Source of the DNA: Elmis aenea
Lineage: Eukaryota; Arthropoda; Insecta; Coleoptera; Elmidae
DNA length: 64,000 nt
NCBI GenBank assembly: GCA_947652605.1
Contig: OX393579.1
Coordinates: 1,178,001-1,242,000 of the forward strand
Direction: 5' to 3'
A program made the translations under genes and the position numbers. This document shows positions 1 through 14,600 of the stretch, piece after piece. The number at the start of each line of letters is the position of its first letter. Position 1 is the first letter of the stretch. The notes beneath the pieces are model-generated. The model saw only the letters and a list, made by a program, of their open reading frames with translations, was not told where the DNA came from and made no database searches.

Positions 1-2634
1 ATTCGATAGCAGAATTTTAACCATCTTTATTCCTGAATCCTTCGCCACTTTATCAGCTTTGCGATCGTTATTCTTTTGTTTAAAAAAAATGTGGCCATTC
101 AATATTGCTTTTAATGCAAATTCTTTATCATCCTTTACCTATAATAATTTCTAATAATTTGTATTTCAAACAGTTTTTGCAAATAAAATTTTCATTATTT
201 TATCCTTACGTAATGAACAGTATAAGCTGGTGTTTGATGGATCGTTTGATAATGACAATAAACTTTTTTTTTAATCCGGTGTTTAATGGTGAGCTGGCAC
301 ACATCTGTCCAGGTTATTTCTACGACTTATGTAAATAACATAAATTAAAAATAAAGACCCCATAATAAAACGTGCTCAAATAAACAAACAAATAATGAAC
401 CTTTATCGATTGCTTATTGGAAATGTTGTTTATGGTTTGTTTATTTTGTGTTGCTTCCAAAAATTTTGATTAATTTAAAAGGTATGCAATAAATAATTAT
501 GATTGTGTAATTATCATTAGCAATATGCGTTTTAATTAGCAGAACTAAAACCATAAATTATTTTATGACATGGTGTATCAAAGTATTTTCATTTAGTATT
601 AAATGATTCGATTAATTTTAAAATTGTTATAAATAATAGCATACATTATTTATATAAAGGTGCATAAGTCATTTCTATTTAGTATTTTTTTACATTATTT
701 TATTGAATGTATTTTATTTACAGACTTTTGCAATTACAATGATTAAACATACAAATTATTTTATGAAATAGTATAAAAAAAGACATTTTTATTTAGTATA
801 ACCCTAAACTGTTTGACTAAAGTTATTTCATTCATAGACTTTGATTATTATTATGAATAATAAAGTAAATTATTTTATTAGAGAATAGGTATAAAAGACA
901 TTTATATTTAGTTTTTTTTTTATTATTTGACTGCAGTTGCTTTATATATCCTTAATAATATAAAATATGCCCTTTGAATTACCAGAAGGTAAATGATTTA
1001 TTTTTATTTTTTATTCAAATACGTACCTATGTGGAGATACTTTTATAAATAATTCGGTTAATGTTAGTGAAAGTTTTTAGACATATAGTTATTAAAATAG
1101 TGTTAGCATGGGAATAAACTTTAGTTGGCTATTGTAGAACGATAATTTCTTCATAATGTGTCATTTGAACTACTTAACTAAAGCAATTATTTGATGAAAT
1201 ACGGTTCTTACTTTCTCCGATTTGTTTAAAAAACGTATTACAACTTTAGAGTAAAGCATTGTTACTTTAAAATACATTTTATAAATAACACACCCAAGCA
1301 ATTTGCGGTTTTAAAGGTTAGGTACCTTAATTTATTTTCAGTTTCTTAAAGTTAAAATGGTACGTGTTTATTAATTTTTGGAACGTACAAGACCCACAAA
1401 TTAATGAAGTAAGACGAGGAACTGTTTGTATTTGATTTTGGGCTAGGGTTGTGTCACTTTGTGGTCTTGTTAGTTTAATACGGCCAGCCAAATTGCGGAC
1501 AGACGAGATTAGTTTAATTTTAACACAACACATGAATGCAAATGTGGCAAGCGTGGCCATAGAACGAGTAAAAATGGACGTAGATATATAATTTGCTTAA
1601 CCAACAACATTTCATTAAATTATGGAGAAAATGAAAATGCAAATAAGTTAATCAACATTAAAACAAAGCTGAAAAATATGACCCGAATTTTATGGTAATT
1701 TATGTTGTTCCTTCATGAAATTTGTACGGGCAATAATTTCCTTCTGTTTTATTGCTAGGCCTGCTCAAATTTTGAATTAGTGTAATAATTTTGAACGAAT
1801 GTTATACCTGTAAGGGAACTCTTAATACAGATCTCTGAAATTAGAAACAGTAAAAGCCATTAACCTTCAGGAGTTTCGCTGTAGTTTAGGCAATAAAATG
1901 TTGTTTATACAACCAGAATTAACCTTAGTACAGACATTTTGTGTAATTAATCTGTAATTAAATTATACAACATCGCTGAAACAGTCGGCTACCCCGGTAA
2001 AGGTTCAAAGAAGATCTACCTTAAGTTTATACGCGTCTAAGTAACGGTTCTTAGTAAACGATTTAATACTAAAATGTCAAGTTAATATTTAGATGTGTTA
2101 ATTTAAAAAATATTAGTAAAACGAGACTAAAGTCTGCTATTTTTCAAGGAAAAATCTTAAAGTAATTGTCGTAAAACTTCGTACACTCGTAATTTGTAGC
2201 TTAATGATTATTTAATTTTCATGAAAAATTGAAAAAGTGCAGACCTATATAGACGTAGTTACATACTGGTACGCGGAAACGAAACACTCGGTATAGTTGA
2301 AAATATTTTCAGATTAGGCAGCTAATGATCGCGAACAAGTTTTGTATTAAAACGTTTTCTGTATCTTTTCTAGTAACGAAGCTGTGGAAATATTTGTCGT
2401 GTATGTAACTCAAAAATGTGACATTTGTGGAGAATGTTTATGTATTAACTCAAAAATGGTCGACTTTAGGTACAAAAACCTTGTATATTTTTGATTTAGC
2501 AGCAAAATAATCCAAAATATACAAGGTTTTCTAAAGTATTTGTACTTTTTTCCAGAAAAAAATCGTTTAAAGCCTTTGGCTTAAAACTTCATACACCTGT
2601 TATTTACATCCCAAATAACAAACTTCGTCCACCG
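1..2634. other. AT-rich intergenic/3' flanking DNA
   Basis: I see no supported gene here. The stretch is AT-rich with homopolymer runs. A short minus-strand open frame at 1327-1560 lacks recognisable motifs and splice support. The part next to 2635 is presumably the 3' untranslated region of the minus-strand gene that ends there, but I could not identify a convincing AATAAA signal close to the stop. Confidence 0.5.
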
Positions 2635-5600
2635 TTATTTACCTTCAATGGCTTGTTCTAGTGCTTTTTTCCTTGACGAAAGTAGCCTGTGCAAATCCGG
2701 CTGAAATTCAACGAGTACTTGGGCTAATTTCGCGATTTTCGTCCGAAGACTGCAGTCTTCGTGTGATGCCAGCAGTCGGACCAACTGCCACACAACCGGT
2801 TCGGCGTTTAAGTTGGGCTTCTGACTCGACGCTATTAATCTGAAACATAGTAACATTACGCTTTCAACTCATACAAAAGCAATAAAATGCAAATTAGTTA
2901 AATATCTTTTGTAAATTATGGCCTTAGAAAATGAATTTTCTTGTCTCCCTCATGAACAGTAAATTAGACTAGAAATTCCCTAACTGTAGAAGTTGAACAA
3001 TACTTGGTAATTAGGAAGTTAGCGAGTTCTTGATAAATTGGTATGATATATGGAAATTATTAGATGTGATATCGATTAATAGCATAAAGCACGTGCTAAT
3101 GTTGAAATTTTGCTGTAAACGTGCTTTAATAAAGCATATTCCATTAAATAGTTTAAAATCATGCAAATATATTGAATACAACCTACAAACACAAAAGAAA
3201 ACATTTAATCAATTTTTTTCTCTCTGTACTTTAGTTTTAATAAGTTGTTATTTATGAGACGCTTGCAATAATATTTTCAATTTAAAGTCGAACGAATGGT
3301 TCAATAAATTAAAAAATCGCTGTCAGATTTTAATCTTACCTCGAAATAAAATAAAATTAATTAACAGGACATTCAAAATAAGTTTTAGTCCAAGTCTATT
3401 GACCCAATACCCATACATGGCAGTTCACAGCCAATAACATTAAATTTAGAAATCCGTAAAAGAAATAAATTCTGCAACTAAGTATGTTAACATGAAAATT
3501 TTACCCAAAAAAACCATATCGTAAACAACAAAAGTTGGTGTATCATTCGAGTTTCATGCTGCGCTCTCTTAGAAAGTAAATTACAATAACTTTATATCTC
3601 TATCGAGCTGCAATTAAGATCATTTGATAGAAGTTACATTCTTCATTGTCTACCATTTCACATCAATTTCTAAAATTGGACTTATCTTCTAGTACAATCT
3701 CTGATTGAAGCAAGAAACTGCTTCACCGTAAACGTTTCACATGTACATATTCTGGAAGCAACGAAACACTTTCTAACGTCTTAATGACGTTTTTAGTATC
3801 ATTTTTACACACAACTAGATGCTTGTTCACGCTATACTTAGTACAACTTCTCATTCATTAAATTATTTTACTTGAATTCAATGGAGTTAAGTTACATTAT
3901 AAGACTGACTAGCAATTCTCACACTGCTCGCATTTACAGAGCATCAGTAAATATGTTGTGAGCTATGTCTTTTCTCTATTACGGTTGTATGACAAGAGAA
4001 GTGTGCAAAAAAATCTATATAGAATTCTTTTGGGATTTATTAAAGCTATGAATCGTCACATTACAAATATTACTTGTAGTAGCATGTTCCTAGACCTTTG
4101 AGTCTTGTAGAAAATTCGGCATACATGATTTTAACAACACATTCATAAATTTTGAATGAAACACGGTTTTGTGTATGACACAGTGCAATACTATCATACG
4201 CAGAATTGTTTGCAAGGATTTAAATCGGGGTATATAGATTTAATCTTTAAAAGATCATCATCTACTTAATACTAGGTTCAAAATTTGTTCCTACCCATTC
4301 GTTTATCTCAACTATATGTGTTTAAGTATTATATTGAACCTAATTGTACATAAATTATTGCAATAGATCGTAAATTTGCCAGGTCTCTCAAGAGAAACCG
4401 GATAGGTATCCTATTATTTGTAGATGAAAGTAAGAACAACTTCCACATTAAAATGGAAGTCACGCTATCAACTTGTTACAGATAATAGTTTAAACAACCG
4501 ACTGTTCTAATACATTTTTACTTTTTGTGTGCTTTGCTTTTCTCTTTTAGAACATTATAAAAGCGGCGGCTTCTGCTAAAGTATGTTTGCTTAAAGAGTT
4601 ATAGGTTAATCTGTGCTATAAAATATATTGTTTGTTGTGATTGATTTATTGCGGACTTAGATGTAATGTTACTGAACAGAAGTACAAAATTGTAAATGTT
4701 TCTTACATGCTATACAGAGAGTGTAAAAATGATGGACAATTTTAAGTGGTGTTGTTCTTTGCATAATTTAAAGCCGAAAATATTTTTTCAAAAATCTTGG
4801 CCTAACGATAGCCAACGCGCTGCCATTAAAGTATGAAATAATAAAATATATGCAAGGAACAAATCTACATTAAATGTTTTTAGCAGTATAGTAACTATAT
4901 TTATCTATGTATCTAATATCATTCGGTTTTCACTGTAATAAAAACGATTCTCAATGAAATTAGGAATACATTTTTCAATACTTGTACTATTATTTAGCAA
5001 CACGTGCCCTGAAGTGTATGTATTGTTCATTTAATGTTCAACCTACATCAAAAGTTTCAATATGTTTTATGATCTACATTTCAGATATAATTTTAAGGTT
5101 AAATATGAAATTTTATTATGTGCGAAAATTCATTAACACACAACTCATGTTACAGTTCTATATTATATTATCCTACTTTACAAACTTGCTTTATTTGACT
5201 AAATTTAGTAGCACAGCTTGGAGAAGTTCTAAGTATAACATACTGTTTCTTAAACAAATAACTACACAATATTATTTTGATCTCTTCAAGGCGCAAGTAA
5301 TATTCTTCGACGTTTAAACTCTATAACAATTTTTATATTGTAAATTCAAATCTCATCGCAAATTCTTCATAAAAACCGACAAAGGATTTATATCGTAATT
5401 TTTAACAAAGTATTGAAATGCAAACGAAATGTAAGGAGTTCTAAAATAGAAGTTTTGTAGAATTTTATTGAGCTTAACGTTATTTTGATATAGTTATAAA
5501 CATTTGCTTCCTAGAGCCATTTTATTTAAGAAATTGTGCATCGCGCATTGTAAAAACCACGTAAATGCTTCTAAATGTGATATAATTTTTAGCAAATCCA

Positions 5601-8600
5601 TTTCAACATTGTAAAGTCAAATTATACACCGGTATTTCTGGCAAATACGTCTTTAAATCAAAGTAATACTTCACAGGCTCTCGAAACCTAACAATACTTG
5701 TGCTGTGTTTACTTTACTGCAGCATCCAGATGAAGTTAATTATTTATTAAGCACTGCAAGGCCCTTGTGGTTCGTCATAGCCAATTTGACTGCAGAAGCG
5801 AAGAGGTTCATGTAATATTCAATTATAAAGTTTAGTGACGGTGTGGTTCATTAAATCAAGTGCTCATTAGCTGTTTGCTTTGAAAACTGAAGAGCAGCAG
5901 TTAGAATACATTGCTCTTTGATATTAATGTAAGTAAAATACGGAATCAGTAAATAAAACTCTGAGGTAGACCGCTTCAAAAAGTTCCATTAACAAATTTT
6001 AATTACATTTGTGCGATCGTTGGTTCTGGACGCTTTACGGTTTTATGTGGAGATGCCACAAACTGCTTGAAGATGTAGTCGAAATGCATACGAAGTAATT
6101 TATCTAATTGAGCTGCTCTTAAGTTTATTTTGAATCGATTTGGATTTCAAGACTCTTTATGCCGGAGCAAAAACTTGCCAGGAAATATATTTTCCGAGAA
6201 CATTTTATTACTTTACGGGTTTTTTCACGAATTGTTACCGGCGATGAGATTTTGGTGTATCACTGGAATCCTCTTCTCAAAATGAATCAAGGTAGTGGGT
6301 TCACAAAGCTTCCCCCAGACCTGATCTACATGTATATTGAGTGTAGCATAACCTTAATATAATACTATTCAAAACCAATATCTCATTATTGTTCATAAGG
6401 TAATGGATGATTATTAATGGTAAAACAACATAATTTCATTTAACCGTCATTATTCTTGATAATTGTATAAGGTAAAGTTGTAGCCGTGGTCTTCGTAACT
6501 TAATACATTGTTATTTCTAGAACTGATGGATCAGTGTCATGGTGTAATGTGATAGTACAATGTACCACTAATTAAATTTCATTCTGCGTACAGTTAAGTC
6601 TGAAAAATCTTTAATTATATTTTTAGTGCACGCTCGACTACGCTCCAAATTTGCTTTCGTTTTGTAGATCGGTTTTAAAAAAACTTGAAATGTTTTAGCT
6701 ACATTTATAATGGCTCGATTGAAGCCGCAAATGGCGATAAATCGTTCGTTCATTTGATATATTTATAAATTGAAGGAAATTGAGTTGTTATTTTTCACGC
6801 ATTCGCCTCCGTTCGAATCCATCCTACATTTAATCTTGGGAACGAAAAACAATCGCAGAAGTTTCGTTTATACAAAGTGTTTCAAGATGTTCATTATTTC
6901 AGTGCTTACATGAGCAAATACGAACAAACATTGTCAAAATTCTGAATGCGACCAAACTGGTTTTCTTGTCACTTCATCCTTATTTAAGTAATGTTATCCT
7001 GAGAAAAGCAAAGTTACCGAAACTTTCAGCACTGAACCCGTTGCTTGGAGTTCATAAAATAATCATCTATTAGCTTTTCCGTTACACAAATTTGAAATCA
7101 CTCTCTACACCAACCTGTAGATGACTTGTAAACATTTGTTTAACGATGTAACAATTTCGTTTTTAAATGATTTAACTGTATAAAACCATAAAGTCGATCG
7201 TTATATTAAAAGTATTTATGATGTTTCGTGCGGTAATAGTCGGGATTGGCTTGCGTTTAGATCGTTAATTGAGACATGTCGTTAACCAAATGCTATTTGT
7301 TGCTTTGAATTTACCTAACAATCTCTTTACGTGTTGTTGGGTGCAAGTGGAATTTTGCCCGTTAGCTATAAGCGTGTTTTCATTAGTTCTTGCGGTAGTC
7401 TAAATAACTAGTACTTAAGTATTTGCTGTTGGATGTCCTTAGGACACTAACACATCTCGCATTTATTTAGTACTTAATGTAAACAAGAGGAAAATTATTG
7501 TGGTGCATTAAAACTTGCTTTTAAAACGCCTTACTTTTCAGTTATAAATCAATATTTTAATAATAACCTACGGTCTAACACCAATAATTATAATTTGAAA
7601 GATTAACAGTTAACTGGTCTTGTAAACGAAGATGCTAATGGCATTTAAGCTCTTCAAAAAAAAAAACAACGTAGTAATGACTATAAGAATTTTAAGCTTT
7701 TGTTCAACTTCCTCCGTTATGCAGTAAAAAATGTCGCTAAAAAGTAATTTTTAAGTGATAAATAATTAAAAATGCCCTTTAACGGTTCCCTAGTTGATCA
7801 TTGCCCGCGTGACTGCGAACAATTAAAATTATATAATAATGTGGAATATGCCTACATACAAATTAGTCCTCCAGTTTCAGGTTCATTCAACTTGAGTAAT
7901 TAGATCTGTCTTTCGCATAACAGTAACAGATAACAATAGCCAATAAAGAATGTACTTAATCAAGGAGACTTTTAACATAGATATTTACAAGAAGCATCAA
8001 AATAGTTCATCAAATTAGCCATCGTGTTTATGAATTGGCTTAGGCTTAGAGTCATATGTATGAAGTGTATGTTAATAATAAATTAACGCGTTTTCACGGC
8101 CTATGATTCGTTTATCTCCATAATTGTGTGTGAAATTGTTGCACTAACATTAACTTCAAACTTTTTTAAAGTCTTGTGTTCTACTCATTTCAATAAAACG
8201 TGGAGATTTAATTTTTTATTGCTTTTTGGTACATTACCACAAATCTCATTTTAAATTCAAATACATTTTTCGTATAGAAAATTGTACAGATATTTCATGG
8301 CAATAAATGTTTTCAGTTATAATTTATCAACTGTATAATGTTACTTTAAAAAACACTTTAAAGATATATCGTTGTTTGCATGCCAATAACTTTCTTTTTG
8401 AATAAAATAAAATGATGTAGATGCTAATAAAACCTACGCTTGTATATGAAGCAAAATGTCTTTTTTATAATGCTCATATATATGGTATAATTTTGAAAAT
8501 TCACACACAACTAAAAATAATACTGTCAGATTACATTTCACGGGTTATCAAATATTAGTAAACAGGTTTCTCTGAATATTACTATCGTTGTTGTAAAAAA

Positions 8601-11600
8601 ACTAGTAACATAAAAAAAATGTGTTGGTGGAACTGTGTTACTTTCGATGTTTTTTTTTGTTTAAAATAAAATTAACGTTTTTATATGCAAACATTCACAC
8701 AAAACTCTCTGTAATGCAATGCTGCTAACTTTTAATGTTTTTATTAACATATAAACTTTTACACTGCATAGATTTAAATTTAAAAAATAGATCATTACAG
8801 TAGACTCATATTGGATGATGTTTACTTATTAATAAACAAATTTAAATAATTAAGCCTTACTTTCAATTAATACTATTCGCTTTATCGAATCCACTATAAC
8901 CCAATTAACCAAATTAATTCGTTCTTTATTATTCAGAAATATCTGTTGTTCGCCTAACAATAGATAAATAAGATTTCCATTGGCAAATCTAATTGGAATT
9001 TCAGAAACCATTAAACTAAAAGATATAAAAAGTGACGGTAGATGCTATTATAGATATTGCCATTAAATGGAAAAACGTTCGATTCGAATGTCAGACAACG
9101 GAAAAAACTTTAAGAAAAATTGTTTTATTGATTACTGTTCTTCCCGAGAGGCTGCGGGCTTTGATGAGAATTTATTTTAATAACTAATCGGTTTTTATAC
9201 AAAAAGGCCAAGAATTTGTAAGCTGCAAATAAAAGTTTGGCTGTTTAAAAGGATGTGACAATTAAATAAAAAAACAAATGCATATGTACATGTAATAATC
9301 AGCAATTATCAAAACTGTATAGAACCTTAGTTTAAAGAAAATTAAAGGCAGTAAAAATAACATTGCATATTTTTCCACATTTTTTTATAGAATTATGAGT
9401 ATTTTTTGCAATTAAATATCTGCTCTTAGTATTTATGACTCGCTTTGATATCACATCTATCAGCTGCAATCGTTAGTAAATTACAACAAACCTAGGTTTT
9501 CTTCGTCTTAATTCCTTAACAAAACGTTGAGTGTTTTTGTTTGACGAATATACTGTAGCATGTCGAGTGTATCAACAATAAATCTGTATCTTAGCAGAAA
9601 AAAAGTTTGGTAAACACATAATTCATCGCTAACTGCGCACTTTGATTATTGAAAAAAAAGGAAGAACATTTTTGTGTTAACAAAACTACTCTGAACTTGG
9701 GATTTTAAAAAGTTAATTCAATTTTACTGGTGGCCGAAAGGTCTCTCAATAAATCACATTATCAATCTTAACAACCTCCAAAATGTATGCCGCATTTTAA
9801 ATTGAAGTATAGTACGTCGTATAATATATTATCTTAAATCATTTAAATGAAATTACAGTTTATTAAGAACATGTGTTCCACGACTAATGTAATATAGTTA
9901 CCAGAGTATTAACAGTTTTTATAATCTACACAAGAAGGTTTAAAATTCTAGTCACAGTTAAGCGCATTAAATAAACAATAAAACTAGTGTTATAAATAAT
10001 GTTACAGATGTAAACTTTCCTTAGGTTCATAAACGGTTGCTGTATTTACAAACAACAGTTGCTTCAGATTATACGGTTCATAATTTTTAAAGCACATTTG
10101 GTCAAAATTCTTAACGGGAATTTGGAGTTTTGGTTAAGTGTTATTTCAAATTGAACTTTTTTTCGTTGCAAAAAGTCGCATAATTTCATGATGCACTTAG
10201 TTCTATTACGATCTTTTAACGTTATATCAATCGTTCATCCATGTAAGTGTTGCAGGAAGAGCGCAATTGTAAAATACGATGAAAATTATTTCACATAAAT
10301 AATGACCAACAGAGACTGTAAAATAAATGTATTCAGGGTAGCAATAAAATATTTGTCGCTTTAACATTGATAAACCAGTGTTTGATTCAATTTGCAAACT
10401 TAAAATTACTTTTTCATTGAATAATCTCGTTTTTACTTTCGTCCTACAAATTTAAAAGTTGATTACACAACATTGAGTTAACGTTACAGTAAATTTTCAG
10501 GCCCCTTTAACACAATTTGGCATGTAAACGACCAGCTTCATGTATGTATGAAAGAATCAAAAATGAAGTACGCACTGTCAGCGCGCCAATTAGTTTTATA
10601 TGCATGATGACTATAAAAATTGTTCCGCTAATTTAGGCTTAATACCAGAAAAGAAAACAATTACAAAAAATGTCTCTAAGGTTCTTTACGAATATAATGT
10701 AAGATTTTGTAATAACTCATTGCACTGTTTACATTTTTCTTTAAGTAGACTTTAATTAAGTCAATTAGAGAATTCGTTTTTGGCTATTTAAATGCATGAA
10801 TTCAAGGGAAGGTAGGCTTTTTGAACGTCTTTCTAAATATACTTGCAAGAGAAATTCGATTTCCATTATTTTTTTGCAAATTCTTCTTTCCAATAAGTTA
10901 GAGTAGGTACTCGTCTTAATGAGGGAAAAGCTTTCGAAAAAACTCAACCATTAAAAGATGTTCTGTTTCAGTTATATCTTGTTAAAACTCGGAAAGCTGA
11001 ATAAAAATGTAAGTCAATTTTTTTCCAAATATTTGCAGCTATGCGCAACATTATTTCGGGCCTTGTTAATTCACCTTCTGCTACTCATGTTAGAATATTT
11101 TTATTTAGTATGTAATAGAGCGTTAAACCACCGCATATCTTTGAAACAATTACCCTGAACTATGTCAAAACCGGCTATGATTTCTAACAGCAAACAATAA
11201 GGAAGGTAATAAACACATTCTTATAATGTGCCGTGTACTAATATGTTAATCTACAATGGATTTTTTTGTGGGAAAATAAATGAGTAACAGGATAAACGCG
11301 CTAAAAAAGATTAAAAATGCAAACGTACTTGTTGAATAAGGTTTCCAAGAGGTGCGCCGAATGGGGTAAGCCCTCGAGTAATAAATCCAAGGGCAGGTCG
11401 TTGGCTACGGAGGCCAACGCGGTGGGTCCCAGCCGGGCCAGCACGGCGGCGGCTTCCCGGAACTGGCGGCCCTCTGCAAGCACCAACACCCGCCGTAGAG
11501 CCAACCTGGGGCTCAGGGGAGTTGTCCGCTCCCTACGTATTCGATCACCGCACTCTCTCATCTCACTACATGTGATGACTCGGTGTGAATGTTGAGTGAA

Positions 11601-11693
11601 GTTGAGTCTCGTCGGGATCCACCACCGGCCGACATACTGACATACTTTGCCGAAGAACTGAGAGATTTGTACGAGGTTGGCTAACTCGCGGTG
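2635..11693 (-). CDS. Unrecognised GC-rich protein gene, two C-terminal exons
   Basis: Two minus-strand coding exons are visible: 11329-11693 and 2635-2839. The first ends in a GTACGT donor after two bases of a codon. The second follows a TTTCAG acceptor and supplies the third base, so the frame continues across an 8.5-kb intron. The joined product runs ...LLETLFNK-LIASSQKPN... and ends ...EQAIEGK-stop, about 190 residues. It is rich in Leu, Ala and Arg and should be mainly alpha-helical; I see no signal peptide, membrane segment or catalytic motif. The first exon is far richer in G+C than its flanks. Its acceptor is ambiguous: CTGCAG gives a start at 11693 and CACCAG gives 11714, both in the same frame. 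The final GAAGGTAAATAA could also be read as a splice donor, so the stop is not certain. I do not recognise the family. Upstream exons are expected; see the candidate at 17909-17992. Confidence 0.7.
2840..11328 (-). other. Intron of the unrecognised minus-strand gene
   Basis: This 8.5-kb stretch lies between the two in-phase exons and is AT-rich. It holds the degenerate mariner transposase at about 6132-6335. Other open frames in it (for example 4982-5317, which opens on TTG) are AT-rich and have no motifs, so I do not call them. Confidence 0.55.
6132..6335 (+). mobile_element. Degenerate mariner transposase fragment
   Basis: The plus-strand translation contains a WISRLFMPEQKLAR block followed at about 6223-6262 by SRIVTGDEILVYHWNP. 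Both match the mariner-family (IS630/Tc1/mariner superfamily) transposase core, where a WVP-LL-TPEQKLAR segment precedes the TGDETWV-H-Y-P block holding the second catalytic Asp. The Asp of GDE is kept, but the following Thr-Trp is altered, the spacer between blocks is shortened, a stop lies just upstream and the frame ends after about 67 residues. It is therefore a dead internal fragment. I did not find terminal repeats around it. It lies in the long intron of the minus-strand gene, in opposite orientation. Confidence 0.8.
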
Positions 11694-14600
11694 CTGCAGC
11701 GATGGCCCGCGTGGCTGGTGTTAATGTATTTATGTAACAGTGTGTTAAGCGTTTCCGGAATCATTTACTTCTTCCGCCACCACATAAACGCCCATAATGA
11801 GTTAATATTTGTAAATATATTTTACTTGAAAAAACTTTTGCCCGAATGAAAAAGCACTTAAACACATCATGTTTATGAAGTGGAGGACAATTTTAATAAC
11901 GCTATGTTCCTTTCAGGATTCCTAATAGAAAATCTTGTTAAAAATATGGGCTTAAACTATTTGAATGATTAATTTATCTTCTTCCTCTATCATGTCGTGG
12001 GGAGGCTAGTGTCCGTTACGATATGAGATATCTGCTTCTATATGTCCCTAACACCCTTGATGTTTCCAAAGTTTCTACGGTCTTCTGAGGCTTATTGTAC
12101 CTCTTGATCTGTACTACTAGAAGATTTCCTTGAGCCCTTTCAATTATTTAAGGTAAATAAATAATAAGATTGATAAGAAAGCAACATGCGAAGAGAGCAG
12201 AGTCTCAAAACTGATCTACCATTTATCCACGATTTTCTTTATAAAACAAATAAAAGTTAATTCCAATTATTATTACAAATTGGCCTGGGCGTAGATAACA
12301 CTCAAAACATTTTTTTAGAAAGTAAGAATTTGGCTTCATATTTTTAATTTAGTCCAAAATGGTTAGAGCAAGTGTCTTTTTCGTTATCAATTTTGATCCT
12401 GAATTAAAATAAAACTCTGTAGTACATCTTCAGAGAACAAGCTGAAAGTTATGTAAGAAGTAACGTGACACTATAGACTTAAGTTATTTGACTTAAGCCA
12501 ATCTAATAATTACATTTTGTCTGTAAAATTGTATAATTTATATGCACGAAGAGTTTTTTAGATATCCCTAACTTTCTTGCTAATGATTTTTGGCCTTTTT
12601 TTGCTCTCGTTCTAAATTAAAATAACAAGCTTTGTTATAACAGAGCAGAGAGGTTTTTGCTTTTTAACTAATCATATTTTGTCCAACATTTTTCTTTTCT
12701 TTCGGTATAGATCCTGCCGGATGTGTTTTCAAAAATAACTCACTCGAAAGCGCGTGGTAAAATGATTAACGGCCGGACGTAAGAAAAAACATTAACTTTG
12801 GCGACACCCGCAGAATATAATAACCGCAAAAGCTTTGGCTTTGTTTTTGCGGACTCGGGTCTTAAAAGGAACGGAAAATATAGACCTAACTTGTTTTTTG
12901 AACTTGATTTGTAAATATACAGTTGCGCCAAATTTTCCTAACAAATTTATTTACTTGTCAAACTTTTGGTTAGTTTCGCTTAGGATTTACGTATAGCCGT
13001 AAATAGAATATTTTTAAGTCTGCAAAGCATAGTTTAACAGATTTGTTAAATTTTTCTTTAATTTACGCTACAGTAACATCTTAGCAAACTTTTTTCTTTT
13101 ATAAACACAAACAACTCATTTTTCTTGGCCATAAAATAACAATTACTTCTTTGGCTACTAAAATACCAAATACAATCGATGTAGGTAATCCCACGCAAAT
13201 TGGACGAATTTGAAGAAAAAACGTTTGCTGTTTTTTTTTACCGATACTTCGTTACATTCTATAGTATTGGGGTCTTCTCTTTCACATTTCTTTTCAAGTT
13301 TACAAACGAGTTCTGTCTGCTAGGAGACTTATAGTGATGGCGGTGGGCGTGCTAAAAGATGCTGTTGTGCTATAAAGTCATTCGCTTTTCGTGTGAGGCA
13401 CCTGTCACAAAGTAAAAACTTTCTATTTAACGTAAATATACGGACTTGAGGTACATAAGATTGTTGTAAATTATTACTTAATGGTCATACGTAAAAGTGT
13501 GACCTAACATACTTTTTTAAGACATGTATCTGCAGGTAATAATATGATTGATTATATTCAAATATGTGGCATGCTTAGCACTTCATGTCACTATAATTTA
13601 TAATATTATCAAATATTTTTGCAAGAGATTCAGCTGCTCTCATACTTAAAATAAAAATTGAGTCAAATTTGCTTGTCTTAAATAAAACACAGCTTAGCAA
13701 AATGTCGAAGGATTTTTGAATTTAATCCAAACTTAGCAAGATTTAATATTTTGTTTAACATATTAGGATTAACTATAGACTTGGGCCTTATTTTTACATG
13801 AAACTAATACTTTACGAATTGAAGTTAAACATATTTAAATTTCATTCGTCTTTCTGCCCCCGCCTTACTACTTCGGCGTTTGCAGGGGTCTCGTTTTTCG
13901 CGTTTTTCTCCGGAACAGTTGGAGATAATTTTAAAAATTTTGCACCGTTTTACTTGCAAAAGATGCGTGCATCAGAAAACAAGAAATTTTGAATTTTTCT
14001 TGGACGGTTCCATAGCCAACGCGATTGCAAAAATAACCAGTTTTAATTAGGAAATACTCATTTAATGAAGTGTTAGCTAATAAAGTAATCCACCAATTAC
14101 CGATAGTTTATTAAAATGTTAATAATACAGGCAGTAAAAGATCCGTTGTAAAAAAAAAACGGTAGGTAGCTTAATATATTCCTGATTTCTGTCTATATTC
14201 CGTTTCAACCTTTTACGGCGTAGTTCATTAAAATTTATTCCCTGAAACTTTTTTATTTTCGTTGTGCCCTTGGTTCGGATAAAGTTATCGGTGTTTTCAT
14301 AGACAGTGTGGTTCCTATACAAAATTTGTAACGAAAAACAATCGATAGATTCATCAAATTTATAACTTGGGAGATAAATTTTCAATTCAGTCGCTCGCTT
14401 ATGAATGTGGATTAGTACAAGCATTTTGTTTAGTAACATGCACCTAATTATTTTTCGCTTCAGAAGACTTTGAAAGTAAACAAATGCTTTACGGAATAAA
14501 GCACACTTTGTTGAAGCAAAAAAATAGTTTTTTTAAAAATTTAATATGCGAAGAATTTATTAACATATTTTGTTTAATTTAGCATAACTTTTCCTGATAT

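Noticed and set aside
4982..5317. 111-codon AT-rich frame
   Set aside because: Opens on TTG, is composed mostly of AT-rich codons and has no motif or splice support; such frames arise by chance in AT-rich DNA.
6811..6822. tRNA B-box-like GTTCGAATCC
   Set aside because: No A-box and no cloverleaf-forming sequence at the proper distance upstream.
12740..12931. 63-codon minus-strand frame
   Set aside because: No motif, no splice signals, and composition like surrounding non-coding DNA.
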